Part shown: one piece after another, positions 44,177 through 56,161 of the stretch
Layout of the letters: each line of letters starts with the position of its first letter
Numbering within the stretch: the first letter of the stretch is position 1
Source: Berghia stephanieae
Taxonomy: Eukaryota; Mollusca; Gastropoda; Nudibranchia; Aeolidiidae
NCBI GenBank assembly: GCA_034508935.3
Contig: CM067448.1
Span: 53,900,163 to 53,964,162 of the forward strand
DNA: 64,000 bases
Direction: 5' to 3'
The notes under the pieces: generated by a model
Seen by the model: only the letters and a program-made list of their open reading frames with translations
What the model was told of the DNA's origin: nothing
The model's database searches: none
Program-made: the position numbers and the translations under genes

Positions 44177-47100
44177 GTTCTTGTTATTAGTAGTAGTAAT
44201 AGTAGTGGTAGTAGTAGTATTGTTTAATGAATTAGAAACTAAGAACTTGAGAAAAATATTGAAAAATTACAATAAGTATTAAATATGTCAGAAGTATTGG
44301 TTTCTTTAATTACAATAACGAGAGGAAAGTGAAAGTGGTTGGGCTCTTCTGACCTCCCTTAGTGCGCAGGAGGTCACTTGCTATGTCTTTTCTTCCCCTT
44401 TATCTGTTTTCCAAATTGCTTTTTCTCTGTTCTTGGAATGAGATTATTTGGTTTTGTCATGACCCTGGTAGGAGTTCTTGGCTGTAAGGGAAACAGCCAG
44501 ATGTATAGTTATAGTTTTTTTTTTTTAGTGCGCTATGTGGTCTAGTGGTATGACACTTGCTTTCGGATCAGAAGGTCCTGGGTTCGAACCTCGCTCGGTG
44601 CATATTTGAGTCCTTGGACAAGGCTCTTTACTCACATTCTTTCACCGTATTCAGGTGTAAAATTAGTACTTGGCTGTTAACAGCGTTGTCTCTGTCCAAA
44701 ACAAATTGTAACATAGCCTAACAGGTGTTGTCCCATCCTAAATGTTAAATGTTGATGTTGGCCAGGGACCCCTTGTAAAGCGCTTTGAGCACATTTAGTG
44801 GATATTGCACTATATAAAAGCTCAATTTTGAAGTTTTTGGAGAGGAAATGTTCATCCATGTAAATCATCTCTCTGATAAGTTCTGTAATATTTTTAAAAA
44901 ATGTATCTGTAAGTATAAGCATTTGAGTTTATTCCTCTTAGTTGGATCCTGTGCTTGTGTCTGGATGAGACTTTTAGGGTAGGTGATATTAAACTAAGAC
45001 ACTGATAGTGTGCTTTTGGAATCTACATATGTTCCCTACTTGAATCAATTCCCCTATGTCTTACCATTTCTTGTATACTTTCAATTGTAAATCTAGAATA
45101 TTTGATGATTCCTTTTTCTTTTTTTTTTTTTTTTTTTTTAGCAGCGAATAAATGTACCAAATATGTCATAACTGCTATAAAACCCTTAACCCCCACCCCC
45201 CCCCCCCCAAAAAAAAAAAACAAACAAACAACAAACAAAACAAAACAAAACAAAGTGTGAATGTTGTACTAAACTTTCTTTATGAAGGTCTGCAACACAA
45301 AAGTGAGTAAAAGAAAATGGCTTGTATTCAATTATCTTGATGCTTTTTTAAAAAGCCAAATGGTATTTTTCTTGGTCATTACAGTGCAATCAAACTATGA
45401 GTTATACAATTTTGTTGACAAATTACTGTGCAAGAAGTATCATTTCTCATGTCTTTGGAATATTTCAGAAAAAATAAATTGGAAATTTTAGAATATGTCG
45501 GCATTAATGCTCTGTGTTATCTGTTATCTTGTGACTTTTCTCAGCATATCAAGTTACAAATGATAGTTTTGTGGACACATCTATCTGCTATCTGCATTTT
45601 TTTAAAATCTAGAGGTAATCTTACAACAGGGATGCTCTTTTTGTGCGGCTATGTGGTCTTGTGGTATGCATTTGTTTTCGTATTGGAAGGTCCTGGTTCG
45701 AGCCTCGCTCGGCGCTTGAGTCTTGGAAAAGACTCTTTACTCCATTCTCTCACGTACTCAGGTGTAAAATGAGTACCTGGCCGTCAAGAGTTGTCTCTGT
45801 CCTGAAAAATTGTAATATCGCCTTCAGGCATGATGTTCTCGTTCTACATGTTACGTGTTGCTGTTGGTCAGGGACCCTTTGTAAAGCGCTTTGAGCACAT
45901 TATTGGATATTGCACATATAAATGCTCTAGTTTTGTTTTTTTTCCGGCTAAAGCTGGTAGATCGGCTTTTTAAAAGTCTTCAGGATGATCTTGATCAGGA
46001 TTGGTGATTTAAGGATGTTAACATTTGATGGAGAGAGAGACTTTGTACCAAGTATTTTCATGTATGTTTTTTTGCAAGAAAAATTTTCATTTGACCACTT
46101 CTGTTGGTCATCCTTATTACAAGTGCAAAGAATAAATAAAATGTTGATGTTATAAAAAAAAAAAATCAAATTAAAAAAGAATTGCTGCTGTCAGCTCCCT
46201 GTATCATTTCTAATCTTGTCATTTTTCTGCAGGGTGTCAAGCATTTTCAACTATGGGATGGCAGGGGCTATATGTGGTATCACACATGCTTTAGACCTTT
46301 TACTGAGAAGTTTCTAGATGCTGTGTCGAAGATGTATGAGCTTCACATCTGTACATTCGGTGTCAGGATGTATGCACACACGATTGCCAGGCTTCTGGAT
46401 CCAGAAAACAAGTATTTCTCCCATCGAATTCTCTCCCGTGATGAATGTTTCGATAATTTGTCTAAAACTGCCAATCTCAAGTAAGGAATGATTTATTTAT
46501 TTATTTATTATTTATTTATTTTTAAAAAATCAAGTTAGAATTCTTTTAATCGTTGTTGAATTGATGGCCTCTGTCTCAAACTCAAACCAATCAACTTGGG
46601 AGAAAACCAAATAAATTACAGAAAATTAACAGACAAATAGAGGGACATAGACAGTTTCATCACTTTTCAAAATAGGAATTTTCATTGGACAATTTTTATT
46701 AACCTGATGCATCTTGATTTTTGAAAGTCTTAGAATTTTTTACTGGTATTGGGGGTCCCGTTAGCTCATGAGGTCCCAATAGCTCAGTTGGTAGAGCACC
46801 CACTTCACACACAAAGGGACTGAGATTGATCCTGGGTGAAATAAAGTTTTTTTTTTCTGATACCCTTGTCTACCTAGCAGTAATTGGGTAGCTGGGTCTG
46901 TTAGATCTGCTGGAAATGACTTTGCGATAGACTAGTATCCTATCAAATGGGTAGTAAGCAATTGCTATTGTCCATTTCATGCTGTAGAAACCGGGATATA
47001 CTTCTGCTCTATGGACCTAATTAATGGCTCTGAAGGACTAATAGGACAAAATTGTGGATTGGTAGCTTTGTGAACAATGTAAAACTCCTAAAAAAAGGGT

Positions 47101-49092
47101 GATTTGTTGGAAGATAAATTTGATTGGATTCAGTCATTCATTAGGGGAAACTTAATGCAGAATCTTTGAAATTTAACTTGTTTCTTCTTTTTTTATCTTT
47201 CTTTTTATCCTTCAGAGCTCTTTTCCCATGTGGGGACAAAATGGTGGGAATTATTGACGACCGTGAAGACGTTTGGAACTTTGCACCTAATCTCATTCAC
47301 GTAAAGGCATATCGATTCTTTCAAGGCACTGCAGACATCAACGCTCCACCTGGCTTAACAAAATCTGAACACGATAACGAACCATAGTCCACAAAACTAT
47401 AACTGCTCAAAGTAAAAAAGACTCTCCTCGTACAGAGAACGTGGAACGTAAGATTGCGATAAAATTACCACCAAATCTTCTGACGTTGAACTAGACACAA
47501 CATCGGCAGTTATTGTTGATGCTGATGAAAAAGATGTAAAATCTTCTGTTCAGGGTGAGGAGAGAGATAAAGATAAAGGTTTCGAAGACAGTCAAGGGAA
47601 TGATAACAAGGATAAGATTGATGAAGATGGCGACCAAAATATGGACATATCGAAAGAGGATAAAGGATCGAATGATTCAGGTAAAAAAGACACTTCAGAG
47701 GATAATATGAATGAGAATGTGTCAAATGTCACTTCCACCACAGCTGACAAAGAAAGCAAACCATTGAAAGATAAAGATGTTGTCGATGCCAAAGAGACAC
47801 TGGCAAATGTATCGGAAGTAGAATCTAAAGCTTCGGAGAAATGTGCAGGGAATGAAGGTAAAACAGAAGCTGAGACAGATACAGACGTTAAAAAAGATGT
47901 TGAAGAAGGTGATGAAAAAGCAGAAACAGCTGAAATTGAATGGGAAGACACAGATGATTATTTGTTACACTTGGAGGAAATTCTAACAAGAATTCATAAG
48001 GCTTATTATAATATGTATGAACAATCTGTCAAGGGAGGATCTAATCAATTGCCTGATTTAAAAAATATTATTCCCTATGTTAAGAAAAAAGTCTTGAAAG
48101 GTGCCAACATAGTTTTTAGCGGGATGTTTCCAGTGAACATTTCCCCGGAGAGGAGCAAAGCTTTCATTGCAGCAAAGGCCCTGGGTGCGAATGTCCAAAG
48201 TGATATTGTTCCAAGCAAGTCGAAGAAGTCATTGTCACCTGATGCAACAACGCATTTGGTCGCTGCAAAAGCCGGTACGGTAAAGTATAAGACTGCGTTA
48301 AAAGCTAAAGGCGTTCATGTGGTTACTGGGGATTGGTTGTGGGCGTGTCATGAGAGATGGGAATGGGTACCTGAACAGCTCTTCCCATTAGCTAATAAGA
48401 AAGATGAGGGTAACGATGGTGATAGTATCTCTTCAACACCCAATACTAAAGAAGGTAGAAAGAATAAAAAAGGAGTTAAACGAAAAAATAAAATCGCTGC
48501 TGGTGGAGGAAAGGACAATGATGAAGATGATTTGAATAACGACAGTGATGAAAATGAGAGTTCACCCTCTAAGAAAATGAAAAAGGGTAAAGCGAAAAAA
48601 GATAAAGAATTGGATAAAGGGGAGGGTGGCAAGTTTGCCAACAGTTACAATCCTTTGTTTTCATTTTCCAATGAAGATATTGAGTTCATGGATAAGGAAG
48701 TAGATGAAATGATGGCAGAAGGTGAGAATGACTCAGAAGAATCAGATGAAGAGAGAGACGAACGGATTAGAAAAAATGTTTTGGGAAATTCAACGGATTC
48801 AGACTCCGACTCAGACAGCTTGGCTGGAGATTTTCCCAGAGGATGGAAGATGAGAAGGAAATCATTGTCACCACCGCACAAAAATCCTGGCTTCGAAGAG
48901 GGAGGGGTCGATACAGATCAGGAAGTGAATGACGAAGAAACGGAGAATGAATTGGACCAGTATCAGAAGACTGTGGAAGCATTTGCCCCTCAAGATTCTG
49001 ATCAGGATTCATGTGCCTCTGGAGATTCGATTGGTTCTGTCGATGAAGAAATTGCAGCTGCTGTAGAAAAAGAATTCTTAGGTTCACTTTAA
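38797..49092 (+). CDS. CTDP1: FCP1, RNA polymerase II CTD phosphatase
   Basis: FCP1 removes phosphates from the RNA polymerase II C-terminal repeat so the enzyme can be recycled. Exons with matching phases: 38797-39017, 41080-41181, 42663-42753, 43760-43885, 46233-46480 and 47216-49092. Seen: an N-terminal biotinyl/lipoyl-like fold region (LLKWKVRKGSIIFKGSVL, CKLKAEQDGTVSQLIIEEGA), the CAECG motif, MVHSIPELIVSQE, the catalytic FCPH loop LVDLDQTLIHTT (DxDxT/V), HTCFRPFTEKFLD, FSHRILSRDEC and IIDDREDVWNFAPNLI, then a BRCT domain (about 48061-48390, ending WLWACHERWEWVPEQLFPL) and an acidic C-terminus. The start fits the family. A LINE fragment and several SINEs fill the introns. The frame slips twice between 47378 and 47470 (see terminal exon). 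Confidence 0.95.
39351..39394 (+). repeat. (TG)n microsatellite
   Basis: About 22 GT units after a short (TA)n, FCP1 intron 1. Confidence 0.95.
39545..40290 (+). mobile_element. LINE fragment, reverse transcriptase C-terminal region
   Basis: An open frame at 39553-40272 encodes 239 residues typical of the region after the RT catalytic core in non-LTR elements: NLQVNVNKTEF, RRKQLSNAALSKL, LYHALVKPVLLYNCGTWAL, QRWQLFGHILRRDK. The 5' part is missing (5' truncation is usual for LINEs). After the stop comes a short TAAGTCAAG-type repeat that may be the 3' end. The frame is uninterrupted, so the insertion is fairly young. The clade is uncertain (RTE-like is possible). In FCP1 intron 1, sense strand. 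Confidence 0.8.
41466..41772 (+). mobile_element. SINE-A copy, full length
   Basis: GTGTGGCTATGTGTTCTAG head through TGTGCTATATAAAGCTCCA tail. FCP1 intron 2. Confidence 0.85.
42009..42226 (+). mobile_element. SINE-A copy, 3'-truncated
   Basis: Loses its tail where the poly-G run and head of the next SINE-C begin, suggesting SINE-C landed in it. Confidence 0.7.
42224..42517 (+). mobile_element. Poly-G tract and SINE-C copy
   Basis: About 18 G lead into ACGATCTGGATAACTCAGTT, then box B-like GAGATCAATCCCGG and the end CGTGGCTCTGAAGGACCAC. Confidence 0.8.
42892..43175. mobile_element. F6 inverted-repeat element
   Basis: Starts GTGACACTAAGCTGCTAGAA. The centre is a hairpin (ACAGAGAAATATATTTCTCTGT). 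Outer arms pair AATGTTTTGGGCTGAAAACCC with GGGTTTGAGCCCGAAACATT. Related single-arm fragments occur at 14173, 14930, 31552, 36262 and 55815. FCP1 intron 3. Confidence 0.6.
43945..44180 (+). repeat. (ATT)n/(ATC)n trinucleotide tract
   Basis: Long interrupted array in FCP1 intron 4. Confidence 0.95.
44338..45195 (+). mobile_element. SINE-B copy split by a SINE-A
   Basis: The 5' half (44338-44527) stops at TATAGTTATAGTTTT and resumes at about 44828 with GTAAATCATCTCTCTG, running to about 45195. Confidence 0.75.
44528..44827 (+). mobile_element. SINE-A copy, full length, nested in SINE-B
   Basis: GTGCGCTATGTGGTCTAGTG head to GCACTATATAAAAGCTCAA tail. FCP1 intron 4. Confidence 0.85.
45641..45931 (+). 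mobile_element. SINE-A copy
   Basis: Full structure with several small deletions. FCP1 intron 4. Confidence 0.8.
46768..47042 (+). mobile_element. SINE-C copy
   Basis: Clean tRNA-like head AGGTCCCAATAGCTCAGTTG and GAGATTGATCCTGG, ending TGGCTCTGAAGGACTA. FCP1 intron 5. Confidence 0.8.
47216..49092 (+). CDS. CTDP1: FCP1 terminal exon: end of FCPH, linker, BRCT, acidic tail
   Basis: Three frames carry coding-like sequence in turn. The first reads LFPCGDKMVGIIDDREDVW..INAPPGLTKSE and meets a stop at 47385. The second (about 47378-47462) reads ITAQSKKDSPRTENVERKIA. The third is open from 47452 to the stop at 49090-49092, with EEILTRIHKAYYNMYEQ and the BRCT domain. Both changes fit one missing base each; the second is at an AAAA run near 47463. 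No donor/acceptor pair replaces them without removing conserved sequence. The C-terminus EEIAAAVEKEFLGSL resembles the family's acidic end, which binds TFIIF. AATAAA overlaps the stop codon. Confidence 0.85.
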
Positions 49093-50640
49093 TAAACGTG
49101 TGTTTTGGGAAAAATGGTATTTTTAAATATTCTAATTAAATGCATTTTTCAAGGGGACAGAAACATTTTATGAACAGAAGAGGTAATAATATACTGTTGA
49201 ACTCATTATTGAAACAACATATCATTATACAGAAAGGATTGAACATGCTATATCTTTGAAAAATGCCAGGAATTCATCAATTTGTCCTATATTTTGTATT
49301 TTTATATATAAAGAAAGATTTAAACAATATGCAAAGTCTCAGTAAAATATACAAAGACAAAAGAAAACTTTAAGATTGAGTGAGGAGTCAAAAAATATTA
49401 CCAGTTTCCAAATAAATGCAAATTAAAAAAAAACAAAACAAACCCAGCACTATAATGATGACTTCAGTTGCAAGCTGTTAGTCCAAGAAGATGCAGTTTT
49501 CTAAGCCAAGTTCTTCAACCACATCATGTCAATATATATAGGGTAAAAACTATCCAATGAAATGCCTCATTTTGACATGTGACAAAAACCATTGATCTCC
49601 ATTGGATCGTTCTATGACTAGTAGTCTTTAAAAAACTCCGGCATAGTTGGAGTTTTCCTCCCTGAGTTGAAGACGATTTTACACCATGGGCCTTCAATAT
49701 TAATTTGCCATTTTATTATAACTGTTCCCTCAGTAGTTGATGACACAAATTCATTTGATTCCTTGTCAAGCCAGATGATTATAGTTAGTGCATGAGTGCA
49801 GGGTTCCTTTTATTTTTGTGGGTCTTTCTGCTAGTTTTTTATAGTTTGGGAAGCTCTTGAAATTGTATCATGTCTTTTGTTTTTGTTTGGGATTTTTGTT
49901 TGTTTTGAGATGAGGATGGCGGGAATGACGAGATGCAAGAAAATCTATACACTCGAGCATGGTTTCCTGAAACTCCTGGGGACTTATAAAAAATAGTTTG
50001 AGGAAACCGTATACAAAGAATAATAAGGCGAAAATTTGGGACATTCGAGCAAGTTGGAGGAAAACGTATTCTAGTGTATGATTGCTAAATAATATATGAA
50101 GGAGTTGCTATGAGGTAGTCATTGAGAAGAATGAGAAGAAAAGTCCACGATTTGTTATTCATTTTTGCAACTTCTAGTGTAGTAGATAGAATTCACATTG
50201 TAATATTACGTTTGCAATGGGAGAGGACTTCAAAGCAATATTGAATTTGAATGAAAAGAAGAGAAGTTAGGTTTCTATAAAGAAAAATATAATCAACAAA
50301 AACACATGATCTTTCATATATAAAGCAATATCCACTAAATGTGTTCATGGGATCCACAAACCAACAGCAATAGGTTAACATGTAGGATGAGACATGCTGC
50401 CTGTTAAAATAAAACAAACTACGCCCTTCGCCACAGCATCATATAAGATAACGTTGCCAGGCATTCATGAAGGATATAGTAATCCCTCAAACAAGATGTT
50501 GATGTCAACAAGAATCCCATGTTGTCCAAGGAGCAATGGGATTAATAATTGATCAAGCACCCACAGAGGGACTTGAACTATGGTCAACTGTCAACGGCGA
50601 TGTCAGACTAATAGGCAACAAATAGCGTTGCTGACTGAGA
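49093..50640. other. FCP1 3' flank, little recognised
   Basis: Probable 3' UTR and intergenic sequence. The only repeat seen is a SINE-A fragment on the minus strand at about 50305-50408. Confidence 0.5.
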
Positions 50641-50648
50641 TTACAAAG

Positions 50649-51475
50649 CAGCTCTGGGTGGGTCATTGACTTTCATGGTGGGTGGAGAGGTCACTTTTGC
50701 TCTCTCTATCCCCTTATATAATACTATATATATTGAATCGTGTTTGATACAAATATGTACGAAAGTGCTCGACATGTAGTATGGAGCGAATTTTATTAAT
50801 ATTACCACAATGTTTGGGCATCTACATCAATGTTTCAGCTTAATTTGCATCTTCAGGACTGAGTCTCTTCAGAGAAGACATTCAAGAAACACAAAGTCAA
50901 CAAACAACTCAGTCCTGAAGATGGCAAATTAAGCCTGAACATTGATGTAGACTGCCCAAACATTGTGGTAATATTTTAAATATATATATATTTAATATAT
51001 ATATTGTGTGTTTTTCCTTTAGCTGTCTTGTTTGGATTTAGATTGCTTGATTTTGTCCTAAACTGGTGGGATCCTACCTTAGCTGAGAGGGAAGCTGTCA
51101 AATGTATTGTTCCTCATTTTGAAAGATATTTTTTTTTCCTTGTAAATTGTATAATTATAATTATATACTATACTATTGCAGTTTTTCGTTTTGAATATAT
51201 TGTACTTTGTAAACATTTGAGTGTATTCTTCATGGTGGAATCCTGTGCTTGTGCCTGAATGGGACTTCAATGTAATAGTAATAGTAATACCAATACAGGC
51301 ACATTGATGGAATCTCGGAATCCTCTGTTCATAATTCGAACTCATCCCCTTTGTCTGACTTTTTCTTTGGTGCTTTTGACTTCAGATTCAGATCTTCAAC
51401 TTTTCCCCAATCATCTTCCTTTTCTCCTGGCAATGAAATGACCTACAAGTGTCGCTTTCGCCGAAAACAACAGTG
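50649..51475 (+). mobile_element. Old SINE-B copy split by an F7 element
   Basis: Head block CTGGGTGGGTCATTGACTTTC at 50649-50716 and a diverged body from about 51003 to CAAGTGTCGCTTTCGCCG near 51460. Confidence 0.55.
50733..50992. mobile_element. F7 inverted-repeat element, copy 2
   Basis: Arms at about 50810-50868 and 50909-50970 pair CCACAATGTTTGGGCA with its complement and CAGGACTGAGT with ACTCAGTCCTG. It shares its left end with 19053-19235. Confidence 0.6.
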
Positions 51476-51848
51476 AAACACAAAACGTCAAGAGTGAATG
51501 TCTTTTTTTTATGATAGTGACCAACATATTTGTTGTTGTTGCAGTTGAATATTTGTTGTTGCTTGTTTGGATTAATGTTTTTTACATAGTGTGATGAAAC
51601 CTCGTTATTTTTGAAAAGGCAAATCTCAACCGTTTATTTTCTTTTTCATTCTCAAGTGCATTTATGATCAAAATGAAATTTGAATGTTATTGTTATTACG
51701 ATGATGTGAGCTCATTAAAGGTAAATCTTTAAAAAAAATATAGTTTTTGTTTTTCTTGTAGTCTGCATAGGCTGTCGATGGGGATCAGGACAAAGCCCTG
51801 GTATGTTTTTATATTAAACAGTGTTTCACAGTACTTCCAGTATTTTAC

Positions 51849-52077
51849 CTCACTCAATCCTAGAGATTTTTGCTCCTTTTCAAAATTGGAAAAAAAATTA
51901 TTAAAAACGACCGTGTGCATAGATAGTTTTATTCAACTATCAGTAACATGTAAAAATTAAGAACATTAGCTTTGATACTACGCCTATAATTTGTCTCAGA
52001 AAAACGTAATAAATAGGCATGGGGTAAAAGTAACCCCGAGTATACTAAGGATATAGTTGGTGTTAGGGTTGACTGAG
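51849..52077. mobile_element. TTAA-type MITE F3, copy 2
   Basis: CTCACTCAATCCTAG at the left, GTTAGGGTTGACTGAG then TTAA at the right. Confidence 0.65.
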
Positions 52078-52082
52078 TTAAG

Positions 52083-53205
52083 GTCTGGTTGGGATCTCTG
52101 GCCTCCCAAGGTGAGTGGAGAGGCCACAATTGTTATATCTTCTATCCCCTTACACATTGCTCTCACCTCCCTGTGTCTTCTATCCCCTATATCTGTTTTC
52201 CAACTTGCTTTCTGTCTTTGTCTTGGAATGAGATTACTTGGTTTTGTCCTGGCCCTGGCCTGAGTCCTAGCTGGGAGGGAAACAGTCAAATGCATAGTTA
52301 TTGTTTTGGGAGATGATATTTTTTTCCTTGTGAATCATCTCTCTGTTATGTATTATTATGTTTGTTATTTTTAATGTATAATGCAAGCATTTGACTGTAT
52401 TCCTCTTCGTTGGATTTTGTGCTTGTATCCGGATGAGACTTATAGGTCTGGGTGGGGATCCTGACCTCTCATAGCGGGCAGGGAGGTACATACTGCGTCT
52501 TCTATCCCCTTATATCTGTTTTCCAACATGCTTTCTGTCTTTGTCTTGGAATGGGATTACTTGGTTTTGTCCTGGCTCTGGCCGGAGTCCTAGCTGGGAG
52601 GGAAACAGTCAAATGCATAGTTATTGTTTTGGGAGATGATATTTTTTTCCTTGTAAATCATCTCTCTGTTATGTATTATTATTTTTATTTTGAATGTATA
52701 ATGTAAGCATTTGAGTGTATTCCTCTTTGTTGGATTTTGTGCTTGTGCCTGGATGAGACTTGTAGGTGATTTCAAACTAAGTACATTGGTGGTATGCTCT
52801 TGGAATCTACATCTGATCCCTATTTGTTCTCAGTTCCCCTTTGTCTTACTTTTTCTTGGGTGCTTTAATTGTAATTCTAGAACTTTTTACTATCCCATTT
52901 TCTTCCTTTTTACTGGCGCTGATATAACCTGAATGTGTTGCAAGCGCCGTAAAACACTTAAAAACAATAAAAACAAAACAAAGACTTATAGGTGATCTCA
53001 AACTAAGTATATTGATGGTTTGCTCTTGGAATCTACATCTAATCCCTTTTTGTTCCCAGTTCCCCTTTGTCTTCCTTTCTCTTGGGTGCTTTAATTGTAA
53101 TTCTAGAACTTTTAACTATCTCATTTTCTTCCTTTTTACTGGCGCTGATATAGCCTAAATGTGTTGCAAGCGCCGTAAAACCCTTAAAAAGAAACAAAAC
53201 AAACA
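52083..53205 (+). mobile_element. SINE-B copy split by a younger SINE-B
   Basis: The host copy runs 52083-52447 and 52982-53205. The point of interruption is duplicated as AGACTTATAGGT. Confidence 0.85.
52448..52981 (+). mobile_element. SINE-B, full length, 534 bp, with 12-bp target duplication
   Basis: Starts CTGGGTGGGGATCC and ends in (AAAACA)n. It is flanked by AGACTTATAGGT at 52436-52447 and 52982-52993, which fixes both ends of the family. Confidence 0.88.
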
Positions 53206-53427
53206 TTGCTCTCATCTTTTTTCTGGATTGTCATTGATTGTTTTTTTCCTGGCAGGGATCATTAGCTGAGAGAGAGAAGCAGAGGAATGTATGGTTTCTT
53301 TTTTTTTTTAAAAAGGATATTTATTTCCTTGAAAATCATTTCTCTGCCATGTACTGTTAAGTTTTGAATCTATACTTTGTAAACATTTGAATCCTTCATA
53401 GCGAATCCTTTGTGGCTGGACTTAGTC

Positions 53428-53665
53428 TTAGTCATCCACTAAACATGCTCAAAGCACGTGACAAGGGGTTCCAAGCCAACAACAACACTTAAACATGTAG
53501 GACGAGACATGACGTCTGATGGACGATAGTACATTTTTTATGATAGAGACAATGCTGTTAACGCCCAGGTAGTCATTTTACCAACGAAATGGGGGCACCG
53601 TCCATTATGCGCCTGAGAGGGATTTCCCAGGAGAGTAGTGTCATACCACAAGACCACATAACAAT
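53428..53665 (-). mobile_element. SINE-A copy, diverged
   Basis: Minus strand; its head abuts the head of the next copy. Confidence 0.7.
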
Positions 53666-53975
53666 TGTGCGGCTATGTGGTCTTGTGGTATGACACTCGC
53701 TTTTGGATTGGAAGGTCCAGGGTTTGAGCCTCGCTCGGCGCATAGTTGAGTCCTGGGAAAAGGCTCTTTATTCACATTCTCTCACCGCACACGGGTGTAA
53801 AATGAGTACCTGGCTGTTAACAGCGTTGTCTCTGTCCGAAAAAAAAATTTGTAATATCGCCTATCAGGCACCATTTCTCGTTCTACATGTTACATGTTGC
53901 TGTTGGGCAGGGACCCTTTGTAAAGCGCTTGGAACACGTTTAGTGGATATTGCGCTATATAAAAAAGCTCAATAA
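53666..53975 (+). mobile_element. SINE-A copy, full length
   Basis: GTGCGGCTATGTGGTCTTG to CTATATAAAAAAGCTCAAT. Head to head with 53428-53665, forming an inverted pair. Confidence 0.85.
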
Positions 53976-54390
53976 CAATGAACAATACATTTCACATAAC
54001 AATACATTTCACATTTTGTATTCTTTTATTGAAACAAGTTCAGCATTTCAAAATGTATAGTAGGTGCATTAAGGACGATTTTCATTTGACACAAACACAA
54101 GTGTACTGGAGGTACTGGTACATAGTAACAACAATGAAAAATTCACAGTTAAATGCAAACATGATTACGTATTAATGTATTTACACAGATTTGACAGTAT
54201 TAGAAGCAATGACATGCATGACTTATGGCATCATATTATTCATATAATACATACAGTGTCTTTTGACTTTTGTAACAGCAATGTCAGTTGGCCCACAAAT
54301 TAAACTGTTGTGGCCTTGAGTAAGACACTTTACACACACTCATTTCATTCATCCACTTTGCTGTTGTTACTTTTATTTTAAATGAATATA
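53976..54390. other. Intergenic, nothing recognised
   Basis: AT-rich sequence between repeats. Confidence 0.5.
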
Positions 54391-54513
54391 CAGGGTTGCC
54401 AATTCAGGATGCAAAAATTGACGGAAATTTTATGCAAGCACATAGACTGACCCCGTTCTGAGAGCTGAATTCCAGTAAAAAGACATTATGTACTTACTTT
54501 TTCCCCCTGTTTA

Positions 54514-54999
54514 TTTTTTTGTTTTGTTTTTAAGGGCTTTACAGCGCTTGCAACACATTTAGGTCATATCAATCCAGTAAAAAGGGAGAATATGGGATAG
54601 TAAAAAGTTATAGAATTACAATTAAAGCATCCAAGAAAAAGTAAGACAAAGGGGAACTCGGAACAAATAGGAAACCATCAATGTACTTAGTTTGAGATCA
54701 CCAATAAGTCTCATCAGGACACAAGCACGGCCCCCACTAAGAGGAACACACTCAAATGCTTACATTATAAATTATAACAAATATAAGAATACATAACAGA
54801 GAGATGATTTACAAGGAAAAAAATATCATCTCCAATACAATAACTATGCATTTGTCTGTTTCCCTCCCAGCCAGGACAAAACCAAGTAATCTCATTCCAA
54901 GACAAAGACAGAAAGCAAGTTGGAAAAAAACATATAGGGGGATAGAAGACACAGTAAGTACTTCCCTGCCCACTATGGGAGGTCAGGAATCCCACCCAG
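54514..54999 (-). mobile_element. SINE-B, near full length, with 12-bp target duplication
   Basis: Flanked by TCCCCCTGTTTA at 54502-54513 and 55000-55011. Head at the right (CTGGGTGGGATTCC on the minus strand). Confidence 0.85.
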
Positions 55000-55028
55000 T
55001 CCCCCTGTTTAGCAGGTGATTGGAAATA

Positions 55029-55750
55029 GACCTGTAAATTCTCAGTCAATTAACTGAAATCAGTCAATTCGTCAAATTCAAATATTTTTAAAAAGGGAAG
55101 AAAGAAATGAATAAAGAAAAAATTCATGAATCGTAGACGATTGACTGTAAAGTTAACTAGGAATGTTCCACAGCCCCACGCATAGCTCATGGGCCGTTTA
55201 TATTAATGATGGATATATATATTGCCAAGGCTGAGCGACGCTTTTTAGAATTGCCGTGTCTGAACACACCCCAGTGTATTTTCACACAGCCTTCGTGAAA
55301 TTATTTTTTCACTTTCGAAACCTGTCGTAGCCAATTTTAACTGAGCCGCCGAGCGATAAATATCACTGTTTCGTCTTAGCCAAAATTGACCACATTTACT
55401 TGAAGGACAGGAAAAGTATGAGAAAGAAAAATTCGAAACACCGGAAGTTCGTTATGTAGACACCTTCAAATCGAAAGTTAAATGATTGCTACAAGCACAT
55501 CTCGATTACCTCATGTTGTAAACAAACTGGTTGACCGTTTCTAAGTTTCTTCACTGATTGGGTACCTAATTACAAGGAACAATGATAAGTAGCCTAATTA
55601 ATTCCCTCGAAATTTAGTTTTCTGCCATTGCTTTGCTCAAGTGAGCTTGCTGTTTACCTTTCATTTTGATTCTTTGGATTTTACCGTTACGACGAATTAC
55701 GAAGAGTTTCAGTTTCAGTCAATTTTTATAGAGCTCATTTACAGGTCTAA
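55029..55750. mobile_element. TIR insertion inside F4
   Basis: Bounded by GACCTGTAAAT and ATTTACAGGTC with TA on both sides, about 720 bp. It is absent from the short F4 copy. No coding region is recognised. Confidence 0.5.
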
Positions 55751-55814
55751 AAATATACTGAGGGTTTATAACAAACTGAATTCCGTAAATATACGGAAAA
55801 TTTGGCAACCCTGA

Positions 55815-56161
55815 GTATAATGGCTTCGAAAAAAAAAAAAAAAATACAAACAAAAAACATTTCAGGCTCAAAATCCTTTTTCAGTCAATAATAACAAAAT
55901 CAATATAAATATAAATGCATCACTTAAAATACCCACCTACAATAAAATAAGGTAAGATGGATAGATCTTCAAATGATGTTGTATAACAAAATACAGATTT
56001 TTATAACTCTCAGACTTTGATAAAACTTCTTACTGCCCTGTGCAATGTAACAATATAGAAGAAATATAAACATCTGCTTTTTACTTTTTTTTATTCATCT
56101 TGTTCTTGTAATAGGCAATTTCAAGAAAAACTGTGTGCCAATTAATTCAACCTTGTTTTAA
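55815..56161 (+). repeat. F6-family fragment and unassigned sequence
   Basis: CATTTCAGGCTCAAAATCC marks the F6 part (to about 55965); nothing is recognised after that. Confidence 0.45.

Larger units (their letters stand above)
54391..55813. mobile_element. TIR element F4, long copy with two nested insertions
   Basis: Opens CAGGGTTGCCAATTCAGG and closes TTTGGCAACCCTG, as at 29308-29503, but is 1.4 kb because a SINE-B (54514-54999) and a second TIR insertion (about 55029-55750) lie inside it. Confidence 0.65.

Noticed and set aside
43906-44227. Open frames rich in Tyr, Ile or Ser
   Set aside because: Translations of (ATT)n/(ATC)n repeats. The same applies to long frames at 27797-28342, 30676-30948, 34990-35308 and 61703-62021.
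47510-48881. Minus-strand frames rich in Ser/Leu
   Set aside because: Shadows of the acidic, Ser/Asp-rich FCP1 exon on the other strand.
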